DNA from: Gemmobacter sp034519525
Lineage (GTDB): Bacteria; Pseudomonadota; Alphaproteobacteria; Rhodobacterales; Rhodobacteraceae
Assembly (NCBI GenBank): GCA_034519525.1
Contig: JAXHOJ010000038.1
Coordinates: forward strand, 65,406-129,405
Length of the DNA stretch: 64,000 nt
Direction of reading: 5' to 3'
Within the stretch, counting starts at the first letter, position 1. Each line of letters opens with the position of its first letter. The notes below the pieces were generated by a model. That model did no database searches, had not been told where the DNA came from, and saw only the letters and a program-made list of their open reading frames with translations. Both the position numbers and the translations under genes were made by a program. This document shows positions 51,571 to 60,323 of this stretch, piece by piece.

Positions 51571-52416
51571 ATGGCATATAAAACCGTGACGACATTCGTG
51601 ACGTCGGCTGAAGAGGCTGCAGGCAGTGTCGCAGCCGCAGCACGGCTTGCGCTGGAACTGGATGCCCATCTCGACATCCTCGCGCTGGGGGTGGATCGCA
51701 CCCAGATGGGCTATTCCTATGTCGGCGGCGGCGCTGTCCTGCTGCAGGTCGCGATGGAACGGGCCGAAGAAGACGCCAAACGCTGCGAGGCTGCCGTGCG
51801 CCTGGCGCTGGCGCGGGAACCTGTCGATCTGCGCTGGGGGGTGGAAACCGCCGTGACACAGATCGGCGCACTGGCCGATCTTGTGGCCCTGCGCGCAAGA
51901 TTCGCAGATCTTGTGGTTGTGCCCCGCCCCTATGGCCCCGGCCGGGGCAGCGAAGCAGAGGCCGTGGTGGAATCTGCGCTGTTCGAAGGTCAGGTGCCGG
52001 TGCTGGTGGTACCCACGGGACATGTGATGAACGCGATGCCCGGCCGTGTGGTGATCGGCTGGAACCAGAGCCGCGAAGCCATGGTCGCCATCCGTGCCGC
52101 GCTGCCGCTGCTGAAGACCGCGCATATGGTGAATATCGCGGTGATCGACCCGCCGCAGCACGGCCCCGAACGGTCAGACCCGGGCGGGATGCTGTGCCAG
52201 ATGCTGGTGCGTCATGGCGTGAAGGCCGAGGTTTCGGTGCTGGCGCGCAGCATGCCGCGCGTATCGGATATTTTGTCGCGGCATCTGCGCGACGTGAATG
52301 CCGATCTTCTGGTGATGGGCGCCTATGGCCATTCGCGCCTGCGCGAAGCGATTCTGGGGGGCGCCACCCGCAACATGCTGGAACAGGCCGAAGTGCCGGT
52401 GCTGATGGCACATTGA
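51571..52416 (+). CDS. Universal stress protein, tandem UspA-domain type
   Basis: 281 aa, two Usp folds in one chain. The N-terminal copy (YKTVTTFVTSAEEAAGSVAA) is degenerate. The C-terminal copy (RVVIGWNQSREAMVAIRAAL) keeps the ATP-loop LLVMGAYGHSRLREAILGGA and TRNMLEQAEVPVLMAH, so it may bind ATP. Ribosome site AGGAGG is near-perfect. It is divergent from ccoNOQP across two FNR-type boxes, a known Rhodobacterales arrangement, so it should be induced with the oxidase under low oxygen. Confidence 0.9.
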   Translation: MAYKTVTTFVTSAEEAAGSVAAAARLALELDAHLDILALGVDRTQMGYSYVGGGAVLLQVAMERAEEDAKRCEAAVRLALAREPVDLRWGVETAVTQIGALADLVALRARFADLVVVPRPYGPGRGSEAEAVVESALFEGQVPVLVVPTGHVMNAMPGRVVIGWNQSREAMVAIRAALPLLKTAHMVNIAVIDPPQHGPERSDPGGMLCQMLVRHGVKAEVSVLARSMPRVSDILSRHLRDVNADLLVMGAYGHSRLREAILGGATRNMLEQAEVPVLMAH

Positions 52417-52819
52417 TGCAGGGGGACCGGAGGGGGTGCCGCCCCCTCACCCCGACCCTCTCCCCCGAGGGGAGAGGGGGCGCGGCAGGCCGACGGCGCT
52501 GCGGGATGATTGCCCCGGGGGCGCTGCCCCCGGACCCCCGGAGTATTTGGAAAGGAGCAACCGGCAGAGGCCATGAGAGATGGCAAAACGGCGCGCCGTT
52601 TTTTCGCCCCCTTGATGGCTTCCGGTGATGGCTTCCGGGCTTTGCTCCTTTCCAAATACTCATGCGACCTGCCCGCCTGACCCTCGGGCAGGTAAAGGCG
52701 CGCTTCCCTCCCCTGTCAGGGGGAGGGCCAGGGAGGGGGTGCCGCAGAAGGGCGCGACAGACTGCGCAATTGCGCAAGCCCCGCCGGGTGCTAGACTGGC
52801 CCGAACCCGGAGAAACCAG
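52417..52819. repeat. Repeat-filled intergenic region downstream of Usp
   Basis: No gene. From left to right: a CCCTCACCCCGACCCTCTCC/GGGGAGAGG block (52446-52490, relative of 4519-4644); family A copy 7 on the minus strand (52512-52560, CTCCTTTCCAAATACTCCGG form); a terminator-like AAAACGGCGCGCCGTTTT (52585-52602); TTGCTCCTTTCCAAATACTC at 52642-52661, the exact inverse of GAGTATTTGGAAAGGAGCAA at 52541-52560; and a third CCCTCCCC/GGGGAGGG block near 52702-52745. Confidence 0.7.
52763..52776. promoter_or_regulatory. Perfect 14-bp palindrome upstream of the truncated haemoglobin
   Basis: TGCGCAATTGCGCA, centred 50 bases before the ATG at 52820, where an operator would be expected. No named regulator site assigned. 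Confidence 0.45.
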
Positions 52820-53224
52820 ATGACCGCCTTTCCGCCCCGCTTCTTCGTGACCCCCGATCAGATCGACGCGCAGGTGGCCGCGTTTTATGCGGCAGTGCGG
52901 GCACATCCGGTGCTGGGGCCGGTCTTTGCAGGCCATGTGGACGACTGGCCCGCGCATGAGGCAAAGATCGGCCGGTTCTGGCGCAATGCCATCCTGCGCG
53001 AAGGGGTCTATGACGGATCACCGATGATGGCACACCGGCAGGCAGGCGATGTGCGGGCCGAACATTTCCCCCTGTGGCTTGATCTGTTCGACAGCGTGCT
53101 GCAAAGCCACCTGCCGCCCGAAGCCGCCGCCACATGGTCCCATATGGCGCATCGCATCGGGCGGGCTTTGGCCATGGGTGTGACCGAGGCGCAGCGGCCT
53201 TCAGGCGCCGTCCCGGTGTTCTGA
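52820..53224 (+). CDS. Group III truncated haemoglobin
   Basis: 134 aa. Reads as trHb group III: FVTPDQIDAQVAAFYAAVRA, HPVLGPVFAGHVDDWPAHEA, KIGRFWRNAILREGVYDGSP, then the proximal-histidine region MMAHRQAGDVRAEHFPLWLD and LFDSVLQSHLPPEAAATWSH. Small haem proteins thought to bind NO or O2 or to act in peroxide/NO detoxification. Its place next to the cbb3/Usp cluster fits a low-oxygen function. The ATG at 52820 follows CGGAG. It converges on the DUF697 gene with a 24-base overlap. Confidence 0.88.
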   Translation: MTAFPPRFFVTPDQIDAQVAAFYAAVRAHPVLGPVFAGHVDDWPAHEAKIGRFWRNAILREGVYDGSPMMAHRQAGDVRAEHFPLWLDLFDSVLQSHLPPEAAATWSHMAHRIGRALAMGVTEAQRPSGAVPVF

Positions 53225-54230
53225 ACGGTCGAACAGGCCGGTCAGCGCGCGGCTGACAAGGTTTGTGACCTTGGGCCGCGGCAGTGCCACGAAGGGCAGC
53301 GGGCGCGACAGTTCCATTGCCGCCAGCCCGATCCGCGCCGTCAGCGCGCCGTTCACCACGCCCTCGCCAAATCGCCGCGAGACCTTGGACAGCAGCCCAC
53401 CCCCGGCCACAGAGCCGATCAGATCATCGGTCAGCGCCACGGCGCCAGTGGCCACCAGATAGGTGAAGACCCGGCGCAACAGGCCGACGCTGGCAAACCC
53501 GCCAGAGCGACCGCCGTAGGATCTGGGCAATCCGGCGGATCATGCGCAGATTGGCAAACAGCGCCGCCGCCACATCGGCCAGCGCCAGCGGCACCAGCGC
53601 GGTCACGGTCGCCACCTGCCGCGCGGCCCCTTCGATCTCGCGCCGCGCCTGTGCATCCAGCGGCAGAAGAAACTCGCGTTCCGCCAGGTCGATCAGCGCG
53701 TCGGCATCCAGCAGTTCACCCCGCCGGGCGGCAAGGCGCTGGCGAGCCTCTGCAGCCTCGGGGCGGTGGGCGTAAAGCCCGGCCACGCCATCGGCCACCG
53801 ATTTCGCGGCCCGCAGATCCTGTGCCTGCCGGGCGGCCAGCGCTTTCTGCCGCAGATCATCCAGCCGCGACAGCCGCAGGAAGGCGGCCCATTCCCGCCC
53901 TGCCAGCAACAGCGCCATGGCCACCGCCAGCACCGTCAGCCCCAGGGCGATGCTGCCCAGAACCGGGTTGCGCGCCATCAGATCCGCGATGAAATCATGC
54001 GCGGCCACGCCCAGAACAAAGGTGAACAGCGCCGAAAATGACCACAGCGCAAAGCGCATCAGCGGCGAAGGCCGCGCCTGGGCCACCCGCGCGGCCGTCA
54101 GCATGGCCCGCCCCTGCGGCAGATCCTCGGGCACCGGCGGGGCGCTGGCGGGATCTGCGCCCGCATTTTCATCAAGTTCGATCAAGGCCGGGCGGCGCAG
54201 CGCGGGCTGGCGGTCGTCATCCTCGGTCAC
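53201..54230 (-). CDS. YcjF/DUF697-type (TIGR01620) membrane protein, one frameshift
   Basis: About 343 aa when repaired. Acidic N-terminus (EDDDRQPALRRPALIELDEN), two membrane helices (ALWSFSALFTFVLGVAAHDF; LGSIALGLTVLAVAMALLLA), a helical middle and the DUF697 region FANLRMIRRIAQIYGGRSGG ... GVVNGALTARIGLAAMELSR. An extra C at about 53517-53521 (within ATCCTACGG) breaks the frame before YGGRSGG. It overlaps the start of the YcjX-like gene by four bases; YcjX-YcjF pairs are conserved and linked to membrane stress. Confidence 0.85.
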
Positions 54231-55658
54231 AGGCGGTCTCCGATCAGGAATTCTGCGGCGCGGTCCAGCCGGATATGCGGCGGGCCCTCGCCGGGGCGCA
54301 GGGTCATGCGGGCGGGGGCAAAATTCATCAGCGCGAAATCGGCATCCAGCCAGCGGTCCGCCCCCTGCCGCGCCGGCGACAGCAGCCGCGCGGGATCAGA
54401 GGGCAGCTCGCCCGGATACATCGCCGCCAGGCGCCCGGTCGACAGCAGCCGCCCGCGCACGACATCCAGGCCTTCGCCGTCACGGTCCACCCGGTCTTCG
54501 ACCGTGGCGCGCAGCCCCGCCAGCGACAGGGCCTGCACCTCGGCGCCGGAAAAGGCGGCACGGTCGCGCGCCTCGCGCACCAGCGCCTCGGTGATCGCGG
54601 TCAGGCGCGCGTGCTGGCTGTGGTGCAGGTGGTCGGCCTTGGTGGCGGCAAACAGGATCCTTTCCACCCGCTTGCCCAGCAGGATCTCTGCCAGAAACCC
54701 GTTGCGCCCCGGACGGAAGGCCGAAAGGATATCGGCCATGGTGCGGCGCAGATCCTCCAGCGCCTGCGGCCCGGCATGGATGGCACCCAGCACATCCACC
54801 AGCACCACCTGCCGGTCGACCCGCGAAAAGTGGTTACGGAAGAACGGCTTGACCACGCGGGTCTTATAGGCCTCATACCGGCGCTCCATCTCGCGCCACA
54901 GGCTGCCGCGCGGCCATGACTTGCAGGCACCGGCAGCGGCGCAAAGGTCAGCACCGGGCGAGCCCGCCAGATCGCCCGGCAGCAGGAACCGGCCCGGCGT
55001 GCAATCGGACCAGCCCGGCAGCGCGGGCGGCCTGCAGATAGGCGGTATAGGCGGCGGCCAGGGCCTGCGCCCGGGGTTCATCCAGCCGCAGCGCGCCATC
55101 CTCTGCCCGGGCCAGCGGCCAGATAATCGGCCGCCTCGGGGCGCTTCGCGCATGCCGCGACAGCGCATCCTCCGACCAGTCGGTATAAGACTTGTCCAGC
55201 AGCGCCAGATCCAGCAGCCATTCGCCCGGGTAATCGACAATATCGAGATGCACAGTCTGCGACCCCGTCAGCCCTGCCAGCAACCCCGTGGGCTTCACCC
55301 GGAACGACAGCCGGAGTTCCGACACCGCGCGGGTGCTGTCGGGCCAATGCGGGGCATCGCCGGTCAGCGCGGCCATATGGCCTTCGATATCGAACCGCGG
55401 CACGGTATCATCGGGCTGGGGCTGCAGATAGGCCGCCTCGATCCGGCCTTCGGCGGCCGCTTTCAGCTGCGGCATCCGGCCACGGTCCAGCAGGTTGGCG
55501 ACCAGCGCGGTGATGAACACCGTCTTGCCCGCCCGCGACAGGCCGGTGACCCCCAGACGGACAACGCTGTCGCTGAAGCGGACCTCGGTGACGCGTCGAG
55601 ACGACGGCCTTCGATGCGCTGCGGCCAAGCCGTGTCGGCGATAGTCGCTAATCGCCAC
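54227..55658 (-). CDS. YcjX/DUF463 P-loop protein, several frame breaks
   Basis: About 475 aa when repaired. Walker A is LGVTGLSRAGKTVFITALVA. LDIVDYPGEWLLDLALLDKS corresponds to Walker B/DxxG, then RYEAYKTRVVKPFFRNHFSR, QVVLVDVLGAIHAGPQALED, ILFAATKADHLHHSQHARLT (TKAD for base recognition) and a C-terminal WLDADFALMNFAPARMTL. At least four indels at 54900-55130 and others at 55590-55650 shift the frame; the N-terminus can be rebuilt as MAISDIADTAW from the GTG at 55658. YcjX proteins are dynamin-like GTPases of phage-shock-type stress. The conserved residues survive in all frames. Confidence 0.85.
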
Positions 55659-55778
55659 AGGCAGTGTCCCTCTACGTTTGCCCTGATCAAGATAGGCAGG
55701 TCCCGCGCCTCAGCAAGGACTGTGTAGCGGGCGTTGGACGAGCAAGGGTTGGGCGCGCGACGCTAAGCCGGAAGTGCC

Positions 55779-56554
55779 ATGCCCAGATATGCGTTGAAGA
55801 TTGAATATGATGGCGGCCCCTTTGCCGGATGGCAACGGCAGGCCCAGGGTCAGGCATCGGTGCAGGCTGCCATCGAGGCGGCACTGGCAAGGCTGGAGCC
55901 GGGCGCCCATACCATCGCCGCCGCCGGGCGCACCGATGCAGGCGTTCATGCCACGGCGCAGGTGGCCCATGCCGATCTGGCGCGCGACTGGGATCCGTTC
56001 CGCCTGTCCGAGGCGCTGAACTTTCACCTGAAGCCACAGCCGGTGGCCGTGCTGGCCGCCGCGCGGGTGGCCGACGATTTTCACGCCCGGTTTTCGGCGG
56101 TGGAGCGGCGCTATCTGTTCCGGCTGGTGCAGCGCCGCGCGCCGATGACGCATGACCGCGGCAATGTCTGGCAGGTGCAGAATCCGCTGGATGTGGCGGC
56201 GATGCGCGCAGGGGCCGCGCATCTGCTGGGGCATCACGATTTCACCACCTTCCGCTCGTCGATGTGCCAGGCGGCCTCACCCGTCAAGACGCTGGACGAG
56301 ATCACGATCGCAGAGGCGCCCTATCCTGGCGGGCGGGAAGTGCGGTTCTTCCTGCGCGCCCGCGGTCGTTTCTGCACAATCAGGTGCGCTCCATCGTCGG
56401 CACGCTGGAACGGGTGGGGGCAGGATCATGGGCACCCGAAGATGTCAGAACGGCGCTGGAGGCACGCAACCGCGCCGCCTGCGGCCCGGTCTGCCCGCCG
56501 CAGGGGCTGTATCTGACCGAAGCGGTCTATCACACAGATCCTTTTGCGGGATGA
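55779..56554 (+). CDS. truA: tRNA pseudouridine(38-40) synthase TruA, one frameshift
   Basis: About 258 aa when repaired. Starts MPRYALKIEYDGGPFAGWQR; the catalytic aspartate is in AAAGRTDAGVHATAQVAH (about residue 54). The last 60 residues SFLHNQVRSIVGTLERVGAG and CPPQGLYLTEAVYHTDPFAG are in another frame after an indel at about 56362-56372. It isomerises uridines 38-40 in the tRNA anticodon arm. Otherwise fully conserved. Confidence 0.92.
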
Positions 56555-56564
56555 CCGCGGAGCA

Positions 56565-56620
56565 GCGGGGGGCTGTCTGCCCCCCGCACCCCCCGAGGAT
56601 ATTTGGACAACGGGAAGGGC
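56565..56620 (-). repeat. Dispersed GC-rich hairpin repeat, family A copy 8
   Basis: Minus strand CTTCCCGTTGTCCAAATATC then CTCGGGGGGTGCGGGGGGCA and GCCCCCCGC. Located between the truA and adk stops. Confidence 0.75.
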
Positions 56621-56632
56621 AAGGCGGGTTGT

Positions 56633-57325
56633 CTACGCGCAGATCTGATTGACGATATTGGCGATGTTTGTGCGGATATCTGCGATGTTATTCATGGCGT
56701 TGACGGTGTGCAGGATGTTTTTCTGCGCGTAGTATGTGATGAGCGGTGCGGTTTGTGCGTGATAGGCCCTGAGCCTTTCGCGGACGGTTTCGGCGGTGTC
56801 ATCGGCGCGGCGTTTGAAGTCCGTGCCGCCGCATCTGTTGCAGATGCCCGCGGTGGCGGGCAGCTTGAAGCTGTCGTGATAGCCTTCGCCGCAGCCAGCG
56901 CAGGTGTAGCGGCCTGCGACGCGGCCGATCATGGCCTCGTCATCGACCTCCAGGCTGATGGCGGCGGTGACCTGGCGGCCGCTGCGGGCCAGCAGGTCAT
57001 CCAGGGCGGCGGCCTGCACGGTGGTGCGGGGAAAGCCGTCGAGGATGATGCCGCGGCCCAGATCGGGCTGCGCCATGCGGTCCTGCAGGATGGCCAGCAC
57101 GATCTCGTCCGAGACGAGGCCGCCTGCCGCCATCACCGCCTGGGCCCGCAGCCCGGCCTCGGTGCCCGCGGCCACGGCGGCGCGCAGCAGATCGCCGGTG
57201 GACAGCTGCACCAGGCCGAAATCCTCTTCCAGCATCCGGGCCTGGGTGCCCTTGCCTGCGCCGGGCGGGCCCAGCAGGATCAGCACGGCGGGCTGCGTCG
57301 TCACGGTTGCTTGCACATCCATCAT
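56633..57325 (-). CDS. adk: Adenylate kinase, zinc-containing type
   Basis: 230 aa. P-loop AVLILLGPPGAGKGTQARML, AMP-site QLSTGDLLRAAVAAGT, GIILDGFPRTTVQAAALDDL, and a LID domain with CAGCGEGYHD ... ICNRCGGTDF, the four-Cys zinc site of long bacterial Adk. The C-terminus is unusual, an Asn/Ile-rich stretch (NAMNNIADIRTNIANIVNQI). It converts ATP and AMP to 2 ADP. It lies 13 bases downstream of acs, so the AMP made by acetate activation is recycled by a co-transcribed enzyme. Another adk is expected in the ribosomal protein operon elsewhere. Two start ATGs are adjacent. Confidence 0.93.
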   Translation of the reverse strand: MMDVQATVTTQPAVLILLGPPGAGKGTQARMLEEDFGLVQLSTGDLLRAAVAAGTEAGLRAQAVMAAGGLVSDEIVLAILQDRMAQPDLGRGIILDGFPRTTVQAAALDDLLARSGRQVTAAISLEVDDEAMIGRVAGRYTCAGCGEGYHDSFKLPATAGICNRCGGTDFKRRADDTAETVRERLRAYHAQTAPLITYYAQKNILHTVNAMNNIADIRTNIANIVNQICA

Positions 57326-57338
57326 CGGCCCCGCCCCC

Positions 57339-59318
57339 TCAGCCCTTGTTCATCCGGTTGGCGATCAGCTCTTCGACCACTGCCGGATCGGCCAGGGTCG
57401 AGATATCGCCAAGCGCGCCAAAGTCGTTTTCGGCGATCTTGCGCAGGATGCGGCGCATGATCTTGCCCGACCGGGTCTTCGGCAGGCCGGGGGCCCACTG
57501 GATCAGATCGGGGGTGGCGATCGGGCCGATCTCGGTGCGGACCCATTTCACCAGATCCTTGCGCAGATCATCCGAAGGTTCGACATCGTTCATCAGGGTG
57601 ACATAGGCATAGATGCCCTGGCCCTTGATGTCATGCGGATAGCCCACCACGGCAGCCTCGGCCACCTTGGCATGGGCGACCAGCGCCGATTCCACCTCGG
57701 CCGTGCCCATCCGGTGGCCCGAGACGTTGATCACGTCATCGACCCGGCCGGTGATCCAGTAATAGCCGTCGCGGTCACGGCGGCAGCCGTCGCCGGTGAA
57801 GTAATAGCCGCGATACTGGCTGAAATAGGCCTCCTGGAAGCGGTCATGATCGCCCCAGAGCGTGCGCATCTGCCCCGGCCAGCTGTCCGAGATGCACAGC
57901 ACCCCTTCGGCCTCGGTCTCGTCCTGGCGCTTGGCCGTCGCCGGATCCAGCACCACCGGTTTCACCCCGAAGAACGGCGTGGTGGCCGAACCCGGTTTCG
58001 TGGGCGTGGCGCCCGGCAGCGGCGTGATCATATGGCCGCCGGTTTCGGTCTGCCAGAAGGTATCGACGATCGGGCAGCGGCCCTTGCCGACATGGCGGTC
58101 ATACCAGACCCAGGCCTCGGGGTTGATGGGTTCGCCCACCGAACCCAGCACGCGCAGCTTCGACAGATCGTATTTTTCCACCCATTCCGGGCCCTGGCCC
58201 ATCAGGCTGCGGATCGCGGTCGGCGCGGTATAGAACTGCGTCACGCCATGCTTTTCGCAGACCTCCCAGAAGCGGCCCGCATCCGGATAGGTCGGCACGC
58301 CCTCGAACATGATGGTGGTGGCGCCATTGGCCAGCGGGCCATAGACGATATAGCTGTGCCCGGTGACCCAGCCGACATCGGCGGTGCACCAGTAGACATC
58401 GCCATCCTGATAGTCGAAGGTATATTGATGCGTCATCGCGGCATAGACGAGATAGCCGCCGGTGGTATGCACCACGCCCTTGGGCTTGCCGGTCGAGCCG
58501 GAGGTATAGAGGATGAACAGCGGATCTTCGGCATTCATCGGCGCGCGGCGGGCATTCGCGGCGAGACCATCTCCGATTCGCCGGCATACACCACAAGTCG
58601 CGGCCCTGGATCCCAGGTGGTCTGGTCGCCGGTGCGCTTTCACCACCAGGCGGCCTCGACATGCCCGAGCTGTGCAGCAGCGCGGCATCGGTATTGGTCT
58701 TCAGCGGCGATGCGCTTGCCGCCGCGCGGGGCGGCGTCGGCGGTGATGACCAGCTTGGCGCCGCAATCATTGATACGGTTGGCCAGCGCATCGGGCGAAA
58801 AGCCTGCAAAGACAATGGAATGGATGGCGCCGATCCGGGCGCAGGCCAGCATGGCATAGGCGGCCTCGGGGATCATCGGCAGGTAGATCACCACGCGGTC
58901 GCCGCGCATCACGCCCTGGCTCAGCAGCACATTGGCGAAGCGGTTCACCTTCTCGGCCAGAGGTCATTGATAGGTGATGTGCAGCGCCGGGGTCTTCTGG
59001 ATCATCCGGCTCCCAGATGATCGCCGTCTGCAGCGCCCGGGTCCTTCAGATGCCGGTCGATGCAGTTCGCTCGAGACGTTCAGAGCCCCGTCCTCGAACC
59101 CCATTTGATCGACACCTTGCCAAGGTGAAATCGGTGTTCTTCACCCGGGTATAGGGCTTGATCCAATCCAGCCGCTGCCCCTCGCGCCCCCAGAACCCCT
59201 CCGCATCCCCGATCGATTCCGCATAAAGCGCACGGTACCGATCCGCATCCGCATGCGAGGCCCCAAAGCCAGAAGGCACTTCCCGAAGATCAGGTGCAAT
59301 ACCCGTGTGATCGCTCAT
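57339..59318 (-). CDS. acs: Acetyl-coenzyme A synthetase, several frame breaks near the N-terminal third
   Basis: About 655 aa when repaired. N-terminus MSDHTGIAPDLREVPSGFGA, then WFEDGALNVS and NCIDRHL, RFANVLLSQGVMRGDRVVIY, and the adenylate-forming signature LFILYTSGSTGKPKGVVHTT. QTETGGHMITPLPGATPTKP, GYYFTGDGCRRDRDGYYWIT and PKTRSGKIMRRILRKIAEND (acetylation-regulated lysine) complete it. Indels are dense at 58560-58690 and 58940-59120. It activates acetate to acetyl-CoA via acetyl-AMP, giving AMP. The conserved sequence running through every frame argues for sequence errors. Confidence 0.93.
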
Positions 59319-59756
59319 CTCTCTCTCCCTCTTCGTGATGCGGCGCCGACGCGGGGGCCGGGTCGCAGATCTGCCGCAACGTAAACGACATGATGGGGAA
59401 AGCGTAACCATACTTATGGCCTAATCAACCAGATGCAGAGCGCCATCAGGCCAGCCAAACCGCTTCGGGGATGATCGTTGCGCAAGCAATCCCTGCCTAG
59501 GCAATGCCCCGCGTCAATCTGCCGCGACCGGCAGGTGATCCGATTCCGCAGATCGACATCCTTGAAGAGGCTGAAATCCCTGCACCGAAGATCAAGGCGG
59601 CACAGCGGGCAATCAGGGCAGCCGCGCCGCAGGGCCAGATTGCACCGCACCACAGCCGGGCCATGGTCGCATCGCGGCCCTTCCTTGTATCGCACCCGCC
59701 GGGCCTGTAGCACTATTCCAAGCCAGCCCCCTGCCCTGTCACAGATGCGAGGCCGC
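59319..59756. other. Intergenic region between divergent acs and PNPOx-like genes
   Basis: No gene could be supported. Short hydrophobic frames on the minus strand (about 59420-59670) have no start or family that I recognise; with the indel rate here a small membrane protein cannot be excluded. Confidence 0.35.
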
Positions 59757-60266
59757 ATGTCTGATCCGCAACCTGCCCGTCCCGATCCCGTCCAGCCCGC
59801 CGATGCCGAGGCCCGCGCCCAGGCTTTTGCCCTGCTGACCGGGGCCAACCATGCGGCACTGGCCGTCACCGATCCTGAAACCGGCACGCCGGGCATCAGC
59901 CGCATTGCCTTTGGGCTGGATCCGCAGGGTTGCCCGCTGACCCTTGTTTCAGCGCTGGCACCGCATCGAGCCGCGCTTGCTGCCCATCCGGCAGCGGCGG
60001 TCATGGTGGGCGAGGTGGGCGACAAGGGTGATCCGCTGACCCATCCGCGCCTGATGATCCGGGTCATGGCTGAATTCATCCCGCGCGACAGTGTCGATCA
60101 TCCGGCGATCCGGGCGCATTGGCTGCAGGCGCATCCCAAGGCAAAGCTTTATGTCGATTTCGCAGATTTCGCCTTTGTCCGCCTGCGCCCGCTTTCGGCG
60201 CTGCTGAACGGCGGTTTTGCCCGCGCCTTCCGGCTTGCCCCCGAGGATCTGCTGCCCCCCACCTAG
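59757..60266 (+). CDS. Pyridoxamine 5'-phosphate oxidase-like flavin-binding protein (HugZ-type)
   Basis: 169 aa. Split-barrel flavin-binding fold: FALLTGANHAALAVTDPETG, TPGISRIAFGLDPQGCPLTL, VSALAPHRAALAAHPAAAVM, VGEVGDKGDPLTHPRLMIRV and KAKLYVDFADFAFVRLRPLS. The pattern fits HugZ/pyridoxamine-oxidase-like proteins that bind haem or FMN; the C-terminal extension of HugZ haem oxygenases is absent, so the reaction is undetermined. The ATG at 59757 is preferred to one 12 bases upstream. Confidence 0.75.
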   Translation: MSDPQPARPDPVQPADAEARAQAFALLTGANHAALAVTDPETGTPGISRIAFGLDPQGCPLTLVSALAPHRAALAAHPAAAVMVGEVGDKGDPLTHPRLMIRVMAEFIPRDSVDHPAIRAHWLQAHPKAKLYVDFADFAFVRLRPLSALLNGGFARAFRLAPEDLLPPT

Positions 60267-60323
60267 CACACCGAGCCCCGCAGGGCCCGGCGCCATACCG
60301 CAATGCCGATCAGGCGCGCCCGG

